Source: Blastomyces gilchristii SLH14081
Lineage: Eukaryota > Ascomycota > Eurotiomycetes > Onygenales > Ajellomycetaceae
DNA length: 64,000 nt
Reading direction: 5' to 3'
NCBI RefSeq assembly: GCF_000003855.2
Contig: NW_003101677.1
Span: 3,342,480-3,406,479 of the forward strand
The translations under genes and the position numbers were made by a program. The notes beneath the pieces were generated by a model. It made no database searches. It had not been told where the DNA came from and worked only from the letters and a program-made list of their open reading frames with translations. How positions within the stretch are numbered: position 1 is the first letter of the stretch; the number at the start of each line of letters is the position of its first letter. This document shows positions 38,666 to 50,390 of the stretch, piece after piece.

Positions 38666-39198
38666 TGTAATATAATAGAACTGAAGTGATGACTAGTCAG
38701 CAGTATCATATAGAGATAGTTATTTAAGAAGCTATATAAGTGAGCTTAACTATCTTGCTTAAATAGTGAGCTTGTAGACTACAGGGTTATTATAAGAATA
38801 TCACAGATATGATACTTAGTATACTAAGAAGATTATATAAGAAATGCAGTAACTCTTGTATATATTTCAGTAGAAGAAAAACAAATCACTGACTTCTTTG
38901 ATAAGAAGTCAGTATCTAGCTATTCTATATAGATAATGAGCAGATACTCTTCTCTTATTCTATAAGTGAGAATAGCTGAAGTGATATCTCAGCAGTGTCT
39001 CACTGCTAAGAAAGAGTAATCTGCTGACCTTGTATAGAAGCAGAGTTCTCATATTCATTAATTAAATCTTTCTATGATATATCTGAATAATGTTATAAAG
39101 TGATTGAAAACCGGTTCAGATGAAATGAAATCATCCGCATGAAAGTGATGAGCCGTGTGAAACCGCAGCAGGGCCTTGGCGCGGCCGGGGGCGTGACA
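38666..39198 (-). repeat. Gypsy-B 5' LTR
   Basis: 533 bp, partner of 31,363-31,895. Its last 90 bp on the plus strand (39,105-39,198) keep CpG sites such as GCGCGGCCGGGGGCG that are mutated in the partner. Confidence 0.92.
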
Positions 39199-39509
39199 AT
39201 ATTAATCTTGCAGATGATGAATGTACATTGAAAGACCTCTCTGATCATCTCTTAGAGTCTTATCAGAGAATTAAATACTGAATACTTATCATCTATGATA
39301 CAACTTGCTATCATTGAGTATATTTTTTAAAGTTCAAGAATGAGGCTGTTCAATACTTTGAGTTATGGCTCAGATTTATAAGTAATCTCAGGTATACAGT
39401 TTCTGCTTTTCTACAGACTGATATTGATGATGTTTTCTGATTCACATATATACACATAGTTATAAATTCTAATAATATTAAATAAGAATTAACAGCATCA
39501 CATTCATCA
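39199..39509 (+). pseudogene. Copia-1 integrase, middle piece
   Basis: This lies between the Gypsy-B and Copia-2 insertions. It reads NLADD.. at the left and ends ELTASHS, where the catalytic-domain motif (family form APYTPQQNG) is cut by Copia-2 and continues after 44,688. Confidence 0.8.
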
Positions 39510-39613
39510 TGTTGATAATTACTACATCTACTCTAGTCACGTGCCACTTCAATCTATTCATTTAGTGTAACTCGCGTAGTTAGATTACAACATAATAATG
39601 TTATTCTTCAAGA
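39510..39613 (+). repeat. Copia-2 5' LTR
   Basis: 104 bp, TGTTGATAATTAC to TTCTTCAAGA. It carries CACGTG and several CpG sites. Confidence 0.9.
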
Positions 39614-39743
39614 GAATATAAAGCTCTCTACGCAATGAAAAGCTGTAAAATAATGTGCAATTGACATCTTCACGCGTTGTTACAAGCATGTCTAGATAAT
39701 TTATTAAGTGATTGAACTTATGATTAATTTAAGATCTGAAGAG

Positions 39744-42700
39744 ATGTCTGACTTAATAAAAGAATACATGTCTTCAAGATGAAGAAATGAGAAAACATCA
39801 GAGCAGTAAACACAAGATCACAGATCACTGCTAATATTAATAATGAATTGAAAGACAGCTTCTGAGATGTTTGAGTCAGATGAAATCATCACAGAGAAAC
39901 AGTCTGACAAGTTCAATAAATACAAAGACTCAGTTGAAGGCATCAGTAAGATGTCAGATAATGTGAGAAGCTTAAGTAATTAGAATAATAATAGCTCAGC
40001 AAGTGAGAAGACTTATATGAAACTAGAAAATGTAAGACTTCAGCATGAGATTGAGCAGATGAAGATCAGTAGAGGTGAGACTCTTATAAGTGATGAGATA
40101 AGAGCAGATCTGACAGAATATCTTCAATAGAAAGAGAAGACATCTGTTATAATAAAAGTTCTCAAAGAATTCAGAAGTTAAGTAAGACTTATCAAAAGAT
40201 TAATAGTTCTCACTGAATTCATTAACTACTTAATATGAAGAGAGAAAATCCTTCTGACTGCAGAGCAGTCTGAAACTGATGATATTCTTGAAGATAATAA
40301 TCTTGATGAGAATGTCATCATAGACATGCAACATTTCTGAAAAGAACACAATCTTTGATTATATAACTACATGTGATCTGCAATTGTTCTGCAGGCCAAG
40401 ACTTATTTCACTATACTTAAGGAATTCAAGTTGTCTGCTTATACTCTATGAACTATCATAGAGAATAACTTTTCTGAGAGATCTGCTATTCACAGAATCT
40501 GTCTGTTTGAGAAACTGATTAGTATGACTGCTAAGTTAAAAGGCTCAGATTACACTTTCATTGAATATCTGATTGTTATAAGAACTGATTATATCTATCT
40601 AGAATATAAAATTCTGAATGTCATGTTTTTCAACAGACTGCTTACAGAAGTCAACAGAGGTTGAGCCTCATTCATAAGAAATTGAATGAATCAAATTGAC
40701 AAAGATAATACTCAATTCTTAGAGAACAATTTTATGAGCCTGTATTACAATATTCTTTTACAGCTCTCTGCTGTGAATGAAGCAAATACTGATGTATCTA
40801 GAAATTCTATCAACAACGCGTAAGATATGAATAAGAAAGGCAAGAACAAAGACAATAACAAGAATAAGAACACTGAATTCAAACCTTAACATAGAGATAA
40901 TGATGTAAGGACCTGCTATCATTGTCAAAAGATTAATTATATTCAGACTGACTGTTGAAAGAAATACTCTGAGAAACATTCTTCAAATTCAAATTCCAAC
41001 ATCAATAGAAACAAGAATAAAGACAAGAATGCAGAGAATACAGATACTGCTTCTATTCACAACATCATGAAGCAAGTATTTTGCATCAAAGAAAAGATCT
41101 ATATAAGTGATCAGACAGGAAAAGATATCTGAATTCTAGACTCTGAATCAGATGCTTATGTCACACCTCACAGAGATCTTATCATGACAAAACCTCAGAA
41201 GGTGAAAGTGATGTTGAAAATGACAGATGAAACAGTGATCTCTGCTACAGCTATAGAAGATACAAAGATTTCAGTGAAAGAAATGAATATGCTGTTAAAT
41301 GATGTTTACTATGTCCTGAAGTTAGAAGTGAACCTCATGAGTATGAGTAAGCTTATACATCAGAGTTATATCTATAAGCAGTTGACATATGAGAATAATT
41401 ATACTATGTTAATTATGTCTCTCAATCACATGTTCTCATTTACAGCAAGATTAAATGAGAATGATATCTATGAGATGAAAAGGCCAGTTATATACAGAGA
41501 CTTGATTTAGTTTGTTATACTTAATAATGATTTTGAACCTGTGAACATGTTACAGATGAAAGATGACATAATATTGACACTATCTGAAAGAAATGATACA
41601 AAGATTATAGAACTTACAATGATGCAATGATATTAAAAGCTAGAACACTTAAATTTCATGAATATTGCAAAAATGATAGCAGATTCATATCTAAAGATGA
41701 GAATTATTGATCAATGAGCTTTATCATTCTGCAAAGTCTGTGTTCAGGTAAAAATGACACATTCAATCTTCACATCTATAACACAAGCTATCAAGCTGAT
41801 AATGAGATTCTTCATCAATCTGACAGAGGATGGAAAAACACCTTTCAACAGAAATGACACTCTCACTAGAGAGAGTGCAAGCTACTGATTGAGTATAACA
41901 GACAATGCAATCTGTTATAGGTGAGCAATTCTTATGATGAGAAAGAGAGAATCTACTGCAAGATTAATGAATTTCATCACAGATATTAAGATAACTACAC
42001 AACATCAAGTTGAAACTCTACACTGAGATAATGAATGAGAGTTTAAAAGTCAAGAACTTAAGATCTACTGCCAGAGCAAAGAAATAGCATATGAAATGAC
42101 TACATCTGACACATTACAATCAAATGACTCAGCAGAACACATGAATTGAATAGTTGCAGAAAAGACATAAAGCCTACTATTTAATAGTGAATTAGAAAGA
42201 GAACTTTGAGATGAAGCAATACAAGTCATGATTATAATAATCAACACATTCTCAACATCAACAAAGATATTTGAATGTAAGAAAGAAACATCACTTACAT
42301 CTTTTGAAGCTTGAACTGAGGTGCAATCTTCTGTTCATTGAAAATAAAGATGAGAGTGCAAGGTCTACAAGAAGGATTTGAAAGTGTTAAATAAGCTCAT
42401 GAATAGAACTGATGGCAAGAAATAACAGCTGATTGAATATCAAGAATTACATTAATATCATGTGTGAGATTCTGTTACACATCATCTTGAGATTGCATGA
42501 GATGTCATATTTGATGAAGCTCTTGACATGAGTGCAAATACATCTGTAAATACAGTGAGAGAATTCAATGAATTACCTAACAAATTGAACATTCTGAATG
42601 TTAGAGAGAGATGACAACACTGCCTTCTAAGAAGACTTATAAAGAAAAAGTCAGATGTTTTGAAAATAATTGTCAATGAGAACTTAGAGAATGCAATTAA

Positions 42701-44396
42701 TTCAATCTATCTTCTAGATAATGAGACACAGCTTGTCATGAATGAAGAGTTTGAAGACTCTGTTAATAAGAATAATTCTGTTCTAAGTGTTCTGACAGAT
42801 CAATCAACTATACTGACAGAAGTCAAGAGAAGCTCAGACTGAGACTATTGATATGAGACAATGAAAAAGAAGATTAAGATATTTGAACAGAAGAAGATAT
42901 ATATTGTCATTGAGAAGACTCTGAAAATGAATATTTTTACAGATAAATGAGTATATAATCAGAAATTCAATAATAAGGGAGAAATCATTCATTTTAGAGC
43001 TCACTGAGTGATTAGAGAGTTCTTGCAATAGCAGAGTATTCATTATACAAGATCATATGCTGCAGTGGTATCAGAGTCTACATTGCACAGTCTATTCACT
43101 ATATCAACTGTCAAAGAATGAAAGATTAAATTGATTGACTATGTATCTGTGTTTTTGAATGACATACTACTACAGAATGAGATGATCTATATGCAACTAC
43201 TCACAGATGTTAAGCACAGCAGAGAGGACTTGATGAGATTACTCTGCCAGAGTCTATATGAAATGAAGCAAGCTGCAAGAGTATGATATTTCCTTGCAAC
43301 AGAGCATCTGACTACATTGAGATTCAAGATATCATCTTATGACAGCAGATTTCTATATCACTCTGTTCACAAGATCTATCTGACATTGCATGTTAATAAT
43401 TGTCAGATGACAGGATCTCAAGAACAGCAATTAGACTGAGTATTAAGAGAGATTATAAAGAGATTTGAGACAAAGAATGTTGAAGAGATCAAGTCATATC
43501 TTGAGATGAAGATCAAATATCAGAGGAATAACAATCTAGTGATTACACAGAGCTGTTATATTGAGAAGATTCTTGAAGATTTCAGTATGAATAAGATAAA
43601 TTCAGCTGACACTCTGATAACAGCTGGCATATGACTGGAATTCTCACCTGATGAGATCGAGGGATTGAATGATGACTTTACAGCTACAAGATATCATCAA
43701 GAATTGAAATCATTATAATATTTAGTCTCAAGCAGCTGATTAGACCTGGTGTTCACAGTCAACTATCTCTCATATTTTAACTCATATTCATACAAAGCAT
43801 GTTGAGCAGTGTTAAAGCATGTTCTACATTATATCAAGAAGATGAAAAATCATGGCATATTATACAAGAAGGAGATAGAAGATGGTCTGAGTTCTATGAC
43901 ATACTGCAATTGAGACTGAGCAGGGGCAGATTCTCAATACAAATTAACTACTGACTATGTTATATTGATTAACAGGTTATCAATCTCATGACAGTCACAG
44001 AGACAGACATCTATTATCAAATCAATCACAGAAGCTGAGTATATTACAGTTAGTAAGACAGCTTGTGAGATAATCTGATTGAATAATATGTTATATGACA
44101 CTGAATTGATGAATGATGAAAAAGTGAAAATATACTCACATCTATGAGTTGATAATAAGAAAGCAATCAATCTAGCAAAGAGGAAATCCTTAACATGAAG
44201 ATCACATCACATTGAGATTAGATATCATATTCTTCACAATTTGATTGAAAAAGAGAAAATCATGATAAAACATGTTGATTCTACAGTGAACATAGCTGAC
44301 AGGCTTCATCAAGTCACTGACAAAGCCTGCATTTGAAGATTTTGTCAAAAGAATTGATTTGAAAGAGATCAGAAAGAAATGATTGAATGATAATAA
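39744..44396 (+). pseudogene. Copia-2 gag-pol polyprotein remnant
   Basis: Plus-strand order: gag; CCHC knuckle (CYHCQKINYIQTDC, 40,914-40,955); protease (ILDSESDAYVTPH near 41,135-41,165, family DSGSD); pre-integrase and integrase (about 41,510-42,250); RT (about 42,860-43,430); and RNase H with ITEAEYITVSKTA near 44,025 and SHHIEIRYHIL near 44,210. The order protease, integrase, RT, RNase H defines Ty1/Copia. Stops occur throughout. Confidence 0.85.
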
Positions 44397-44584
44397 TAAT
44401 ACAGTGAATCAGTGAATTTTGCATGTATTTCTTAATTTTTACAGTTATTACTGTACAGATGCCTTTCCTAATAAGGAAATCAGAGTCTGATTGATGTAAT
44501 TAATTATTATTGTATTTTCGAAAGATTTGAGAATGAAGAAGGCCCCGGGTGGCGGCTTATAGACCACAGTGTAGCAAGAGAGAG

Positions 44585-44688
44585 TGTTGATAATTACTAC
44601 ACCTACTCTAGTCACGTGCCATCTCAACCTATTCATTTAGTGTAACTCGCGTAGTTAGATTACAATATAATAATATTATTCTTCAAGA
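44585..44688 (+). repeat. Copia-2 3' LTR
   Basis: 104 bp, nearly identical to 39,510-39,613. Just upstream, 44,541-44,562 is a small GC-rich pocket. Confidence 0.9.
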
Positions 44689-46900
44689 CATCACATCAGA
44701 ATGGCATTTCTGAATGTGAAATTCACACTATTATGAAACAAATTAGAGCTGCTCTTTTGAAAGGTAATCTTTCTAAGAAGTTCTGAGCAGATGTTCTAGA
44801 GACAGTGATTACAATAATTAATAATACTTCTACATCTACAGTTCTTTATAACTCAAAATTTTAACCCTCTACTGCAGAGACTTCTGTGATTTCAAGTTCA
44901 TATAAGATTTCTTAATATGCACTTATGAATACCCTGCTGAATGTGAGGCATTTTCACTGATTAAGTGCAGAGGTTCTTATTCACTTGCATGAATCTCAGA
45001 AGCTCACAGATAAGCTCTCTTTATATGCCAATTTCTATTATATTATTAAATTCAGTGATATATTAATATATTATCTATAACATTCTGAATCTGATAAGAT
45101 TATTGTCAGTAGCAATGTAAGGTTCTCAATCACTGAAAAATCAGTTGTTATATCTGTGAAACTTATTAATTATGTTATTAAATCAGAATCTAATATTCAT
45201 CTGATTAATAATGAAGATGCTTCTAATATTAATGATCTGAATTCTACATAATTACAGCCTGTGAAATTGCTAGCTACTTACACTCTGAGCTCTGTTACAG
45301 ATACTCTTCTGAAGTTCTACAAGAATGTCATATCTCAGTTAGAGAGAGTAGAAGATTATTAAAAGAAGTTTATACAATATAAGATTACTGATCTGAAGAG
45401 ATATAATACATGAAGTTTAATCTCTAAATCTGATATTCTGAGAAATGAACTGATTACTTCAGACTGTTGAGTATTTCTTAAGAAAGATAGACTCACAGAT
45501 CTGAATATAAATTCTGATAATATTCTTAGAAAATTATATTAAATGATTTATAATAACTGACTTAAGAAGAATTCTAGAGAAGAGATCTACACTTCTGTTA
45601 TCACTGATACTGTTAATTATATTCTTTTTATAATAGCAGCACTATGCAGTTGAACACTCTGTTAAGTGAATATAGTGATAATATATCTATATGAGTGTCT
45701 CACTAAGAAGATCTATATAAGATAACTTACTGATTTTGAGACAGATTCACTGAAAACACTTGTCTGCATAGTTGAGAATAGTTTATACAGTCTGAACTCT
45801 GTGATAAAGATCTGATATAATTACTTAATAGCTCTACTGAGTGATTTTGAATTTACAGTCAGTGTCTATAATTCAGTACTCTGATATTATACATTCAGAT
45901 ATCATCTCTATATAATAATCTATGTTGATAATCTTAACATTATATCTAAAGTTTCTGAGAATGCTGATTAGCTAGTGAGTATACTTAGTGAGAAATTGAA
46001 AGTCAAGAATCTATATCAGTCAATCAAGTATTTGAGTATAAAAGTCAATTATTCAGACAAAGAAATTGATTTAATATATTATTAATATATTAAATATCTT
46101 ATTGAAGATTTCTATCTTGATAATACAGCTATTGTTAAAATATCAATGAAGAATGAATTCTGTATTAATAATTTCTCTATATCTGAGAAAGAGACTGATT
46201 TCACAATTCAGTGATATTAATATGATATGAATTGCTTATAATATCTTACAGTTAAAACACATTCTGATATTACTCATACTGTATCACTACTCACTCAATG
46301 AAATATTAATTCAATATCTCAATATTAAAAGACTCTATTATATATTATACATTATTTGAAAGAGATTATAAATCTGAGTATTTTCTACAGATATGATCTG
46401 TATAAGAGATCTGTTTCTATCAATTCTTTCATTTTCTCTGATTTCTCTGATAATTTCTATCTACTCTTTAACTACTCAGATTCTGATTGAGCTGATCTCT
46501 TAAATAATAATAGAAAATCAATATTCAGCTACATTTTTAAGCTTACAGACAGCTCAATTTTATGACATTTAATAAAATAATCTTATATATCTCTAAGTTT
46601 CAATGAGACTAAATATATGACTCTTAGTAAGATGATTTATAAAGTAATATGAATCTGAAATCTTATAATTGAGCTTGACTTTATTACTACATCTTTGATA
46701 CAGATTCTCACTGATAATAAGAGTATTATAGATCTCACAAAGATGACAGATATTACAGTCTGAAGTAAGCACATTGATACATATTTTCATTTTTCACATT
46801 GACAGTTGAATTAGAAGATTATTGATTTAGAATACATTCTCATCACTCAGATGATAATGAATGAACTTATTAAATCTCTAAACACTGTGATATTTATATG
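44689..46900 (+). pseudogene. Copia-1 integrase C-terminus, RT and RNase H remnant
   Basis: The frame continues HQNGISE and then the integrase C-terminal region. RT carries YVDNLNIIS near 45,930 (family YVDDLL). RNase H carries NYSDSD near 46,470, ETKYMTLSK near 46,610 (family STEAEYMALS) and KHIDTYFHF near 46,770 (family KHIDIRYHF). Decay is similar to the 29,281-31,362 part. Confidence 0.82.
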
Positions 46901-47032
46901 ATTCATGATTTTGCTAGGTCTTACAGGTGTAAAAGTTGGGAATGTTTAATTTTACATTTGTATTTGGTTTTGACAGACTATCTTGGTGGTTTGAGTGTTT
47001 TTGTGTGTGATTCTTGTTATCTCAAGGGGGGG

Positions 47033-47142
47033 TGTTGGCTGTTACAGCCGTTGCGGTTAGCGATCCCACTAGATCATGTGACCCACCACTATATTATGTT
47101 CTTGTAGATAGATCTATCAATACAACCTTCAACTATCCTACA
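47033..47142 (+). repeat. Copia-1 3' LTR
   Basis: 110 bp, TGTTGGCTG to ATCCTACA, preceded by the polypurine tract AAGGGGGGG and followed by the TSD GAGGT. It is not RIP-mutated. Confidence 0.93.
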
Positions 47143-47147
47143 GAGGT

Positions 47148-47301
47148 GTGGCAATTTGGGTGGCAGCACGCGAGGCCCTGCCGGGCCTCGCTTAAGATAC
47201 CTAATTAGGCTAGATCAAGACCAGTTGCATAGCGCCCTTACGGGATGCAGACACCAACTTAAAGATGTAATCAATCAATCGATCAATCAATCAACTTCCC
47301 A
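47148..47301 (+). mobile_element. Tail of the Gypsy-B(h) fragment or a LINE-like 3' end
   Basis: The first 15-20 bases after the TSD align with Gypsy-B sequence following the Glu-rich frame (11,575 and 32,480 regions) through transitions only, showing that the host element continues across Copia-1. The homology then fades. An AATC tetranucleotide tract at 47,268-47,293 ends the segment, which could be the tail of a LINE-type insertion. The assignment of the distal part is open. Confidence 0.45.
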
Positions 47302-47625
47302 TCGACTAGAGTGGTATCTCTCGAAAACACTCTAAGCGGCACCATCCTCCCACTTAAAGATGCCAAGGCGTCTCAGCTTTGTGTGCTCCTTTCCTGTCCC
47401 TGAAAGTCAGAAGCCCATCGCAAAGCACCTGGATGGAGCCCGACTATTTGACGGGATTGCAGGGGAAGGAGTTGATGCGAAAGAATACTGCGGCTGTTCG
47501 ATAGTATCAGCATATGCTTTGCGGAGGGCCTAGGGGCGCCGATGGGCAGCATAATACTCGGATTCCGTGCGTTTTTTGAGCGGGCGAAGTGGTTTCGGAA
47601 GATGTTTGGAGGTGGGACTAGACAG
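47302..47625 (+). pseudogene. Threonine aldolase (GLY1-type) gene fragment, frameshifted
   Basis: Three blocks of a low-specificity L-threonine aldolase (PLP enzyme, threonine to glycine plus acetaldehyde) are readable. VVSLENTLSGTILPLKDAK lies in frame from 47,311, PIAKHLDGARLFDGIAGEG in the +1 frame from 47,414, and LFDSISICFAEGLGAPMGS back in the first frame from 47,494, followed by AKWFRKMFGGGTRQ ending at 47,625. The N-terminal third is absent, replaced by transposon tail, and the conserved C-terminal part is not recognisable downstream. Two frameshifts and truncation make it a pseudogene. It could be a relic of the native locus broken by transposons, since its GC content is normal. The identification rests on family motifs I recognise, not on a search. 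Confidence 0.75.
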
Positions 47626-48597
47626 GTATTCGTTTAACTTATTTTTTCCAGCTATGCGCTATTTCATACACTCTCCAATTCTTTCCAGGAACGAAAAGCT
47701 CAAAATATGATATATTCCTCCGCCATTCCCCTTTCCTCCCATATGCACACGGGGTTGATGGCGGATACGAAGGGGGGGGAGGAGTTAGAAAGTGGGGGGG
47801 TTAAAGGGGGGTACTATACGTGAGGATGTGAGAAGGTGTTGTGTGCGTTTAGAGACTGGAGATTGGTGCTTCGGGGATGAGGGGGAATCCATGGTGTCTT
47901 ATAGGTAAATCTTTGTCCATCACCATTTAGTTACATGCGTATTACCAACACGCATATTCTTCAAATAATATACATATATGTGTTAGATACAAACAAGAAA
48001 AGCAAGTTAAAGAAAGGGGAAAGGAAAAGCCCCTTGACCGGTCTGTTCCCTTCCTAAGCCATCCATCCCCCCCATCTTTTCCACCAGATGAAATGCATAT
48101 AGATCAATATCTAAACTGGAACAAGGTGGGACTATAAAATAACGATATACAAATAATAAAAAGAAGAAGATAAATAGCCATGCAAGTAACCCAACCCATA
48201 CATACATTCAACAGAGGACAGCGTGGGTCTGAAAAGTGGGATAAAAGTTCCAGAAGGATAAGGAGAGGAGAGACAACAGCGCCAAGCCACGTATGCCAAT
48301 AGCGAACCTAGAGTTTGAATAAGCTGGAAATCATGACTTTGTATAGGACGAGAGTTGGGGGAAGTCTGGAGAGAGGGATTGTTTTCATGTCCGGCCGGTT
48401 CCCAGTGGAGTAGATTAGAACGTAGAAAAGTGCCACTGAAGGATAGGAGGGCTGGATGAGACATGGGGCTGGTATTTTGAGGTATTCATGGTTGGGATTC
48501 GAGTGCCTTCGGGATTGAAGCACATTGTCAATTTACAAAAAAGCAAAAGAAAAGATCATTTCGGGAGAGGGAGGGGATGTATTATGGACTCGGAAAA
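47626..48597. other. Intergenic, TIM50 3' side
   Basis: Normal-composition DNA with short G and GA runs (47,778-47,812). No further gene is evident. The part nearest 48,597 is presumably TIM50 3' UTR. Open frames on the minus strand at 48,007-48,523 have no recognisable content. Confidence 0.5.
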
Positions 48598-50390
48598 TCA
48601 TTTCCTCGCCTGGCCATCCCCGCCACTACCAAAGCCGAAGAACCCCGTAAAGCTATTCCGCATCCCATTCATCTGCTCCTCCCTCGCCTTTTCTTCCTCT
48701 GCTGCCATCTCCGCCAGCCATTTCTCCCCATTCTCCCGAATCTCCTTGTCAATTAGCTCATACTGCTTCTGGCCCCGCTCGCGAATCTGATCCCACAGCA
48801 TCTTGCCCTGCTCCAGGCCTGCGGCCGGGTCAACACCATCAATCGTTGGGGGTGTGGGCTTGATGCCTAGTAGAGACGCAATGCTGCTGACGCTGTACTT
48901 GGGTTTCTTGGCCCGCTCTTCAGCTAGTTGTTTCTGGAACTTTTCTCGCATCAGTTTCTCACGCCGAGCAAATTCCACGGGGATTTTGGTGCCTTCGAAG
49001 GATTTGATGACTGGTCGTACGTCCTCGATGCCCATCCCGGCGACGTATTCGAGGAATGGGATAAGGGCGACGAGGTCCTTGTCACGGGGATCACCCTTCC
49101 ATTTGTCAAGGATGATGGCGTTCTCAGGTTGACGTTTGGCGTGTGGAGCGTGTGTGTCAATCATAATAACTTTCGAAAGGTCTCGGTTTAGGTAGGAAAG
49201 ATCCTACAAAGGTTTTGTTGAGTATAATAATCCCGATAATTAAAAACTGCAAGAAAGTAAATAAATACCTTGACATGCTCACCGTCCTCGTACTTGGTTG
49301 CTTCTCGGAATAAGACCCAACGAATGATCCGGTACGGGTCAAGCTTGCGAAGCACCTGGTCTGCCATCATACTCGGAACACTAGTAAAGAGAACCAATTC
49401 ATAATACTGATTGAGATATCGAAGGAAATAGTCGACCCCAGGTCGCTTAGCCACACGATATCCGTGTTCCCGCGTCCATTCACTGTGGACCAAAAGATCT
49501 TCCAAACTAATAACTAGTGTGTAAGGCTGCCGCATCATCGGGTCATCGTCCGGAAGAAGTTTCTCGAATGCTGGATCCTTATAGTAACTTGTGATATCAG
49601 AGAAACGAGCCTTGATACGGGCGAAAAAGAGCCCAAATCCCCAACCGGAGGGCGCATCCTTGTGAAGCTTCTCCTCCTCCTCAGTATCCCAATTTCGGCC
49701 TAGGAATATTGTACCACCCACACCACTTCCCAGAAACACAGCATACATAATATTGATGAATCTGTTTCGTCGGCGTTCAGTGGATGACACATAAGGGTTT
49801 TTGGGGACGTCTCCGCCCTCACCTGCCCCTGAACCATCTTCCTCCGTGAGGTTAAGGGCAGTTGGACCACGATGTTTTGAACGAGCTTCAAGCTCCTCTG
49901 CTATCGTAGAAGGGATGCCTCGGGTGAGGTCTGGGAGGGGTTTCTGGGGCTGTGAAGGCGATGGTTCCGCAGCCGCTTCATCCTTCGGAGAGGTAGCCTC
50001 TGTCTCGAACTCCGGTTGATCCTTGGAGAAATCGGATTGTGGCTCAGAACTACTCGTCCGTGCTGTCCCAGCTCCCGCACCTCCGCCAGTTGCAGTTCCT
50101 GCAGATTCGGGCGCGGTATTCTTCTGAGATTTCCCACTTGATTCAAATTCTGGCTGGCTCTCTGAAAACTCTTGTCCTGATTTGGATGATTGTGAAGGAG
50201 GCGTGGCGGAAGGTTCGGGGTTTGAAGAGGGCGTATGCGAAGGCGCTTTGCCTCCATTAGGTCGCGGAGGTTTGCTATTATTACTGGCGAAATATCGTAG
50301 ATGTGGAGGAGGGTATGTGAAGGAGGAGGTTCGGATAGATAGTGGAACCGCACGAGGCCTCAAAAGAGGCAGCATAGCACGACTGAGCAT
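48598..50390 (-). CDS. TIM50: Mitochondrial import inner membrane translocase subunit Tim50
   Basis: This is the receptor subunit of the TIM23 presequence translocase. It is anchored in the inner mitochondrial membrane and hands precursor proteins from the outer-membrane translocase to the Tim23 channel. Exons are 50390-49269 and 49203-48598, with one 65-bp phase-0 intron, giving 575 residues. The N-terminus is a basic presequence, followed by a long Ser/Pro/Glu-rich linker (about 40-200). A single membrane segment lies at about 211-231 (FINIMYAVFLGSGVGGTIFL), and the FCP1-like phosphatase fold spans about 285-440. The phosphatase signature is SLEDLL (295-300), so the catalytic Asp residues are missing, as is known for fungal Tim50. 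After the intron the protein continues DLSYLNRDLSKV. The next gene, RPN11, has the same orientation 1 kb upstream. The start is the first ATG of a good presequence. Confidence 0.95.

Larger units (their letters stand above)
31363..39198 (-). mobile_element. Complete Gypsy-B retrotransposon in Copia-1
   Basis: LTRs of identical length (533 bp) lie at both ends, with the TSD ATATT (31,358-31,362 and 39,199-39,203). Coding runs right to left: gag from 38,608, CCHC, RT, RNase H, integrase, then a long 3' region. Removing it with one TSD copy rejoins the Copia-1 frame as ..EKIHINLADD.., matching the start of Copia integrase. It is RIP-mutated throughout except for the outer end of its 5' LTR. Confidence 0.93.
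39510..44688 (+). mobile_element. Copia-2 retrotransposon, complete 5,179 bp, nested in Copia-1 integrase
   Basis: 104-bp LTRs lie at 39,510-39,613 and 44,585-44,688, with the TSD CATCA (39,505-39,509 and 44,689-44,693). Excising it with one TSD copy restores ASHSSHQNGISE in the Copia-1 frame, which fixes the boundaries. The LTRs start TGTTGA but end TCAAGA, not the usual CA. A purine tract GCAAGAGAGAG precedes the right LTR. Confidence 0.92.
28585..47142 (+). mobile_element. Copia-1 retrotransposon, complete, split by two later insertions
   Basis: Two 110-bp LTRs (28,585-28,694 and 47,033-47,142) and the TSD GAGGT (28,580-28,584 and 47,143-47,147) define it. The span is 18,558 bp. Subtracting the nested Gypsy-B and Copia-2 with their TSDs leaves 5,533 bp, a normal Copia size. 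It has a primer-binding site right after the left LTR and an AAGGGGGGG purine tract right before the right LTR. The LTRs and leader keep CpG sites, while the body is heavily RIP-mutated. Confidence 0.93.

Noticed and set aside
48132..48464. 110-codon minus-strand open frame downstream of TIM50
   Set aside because: No family motif, and the position fits the TIM50 3' UTR.
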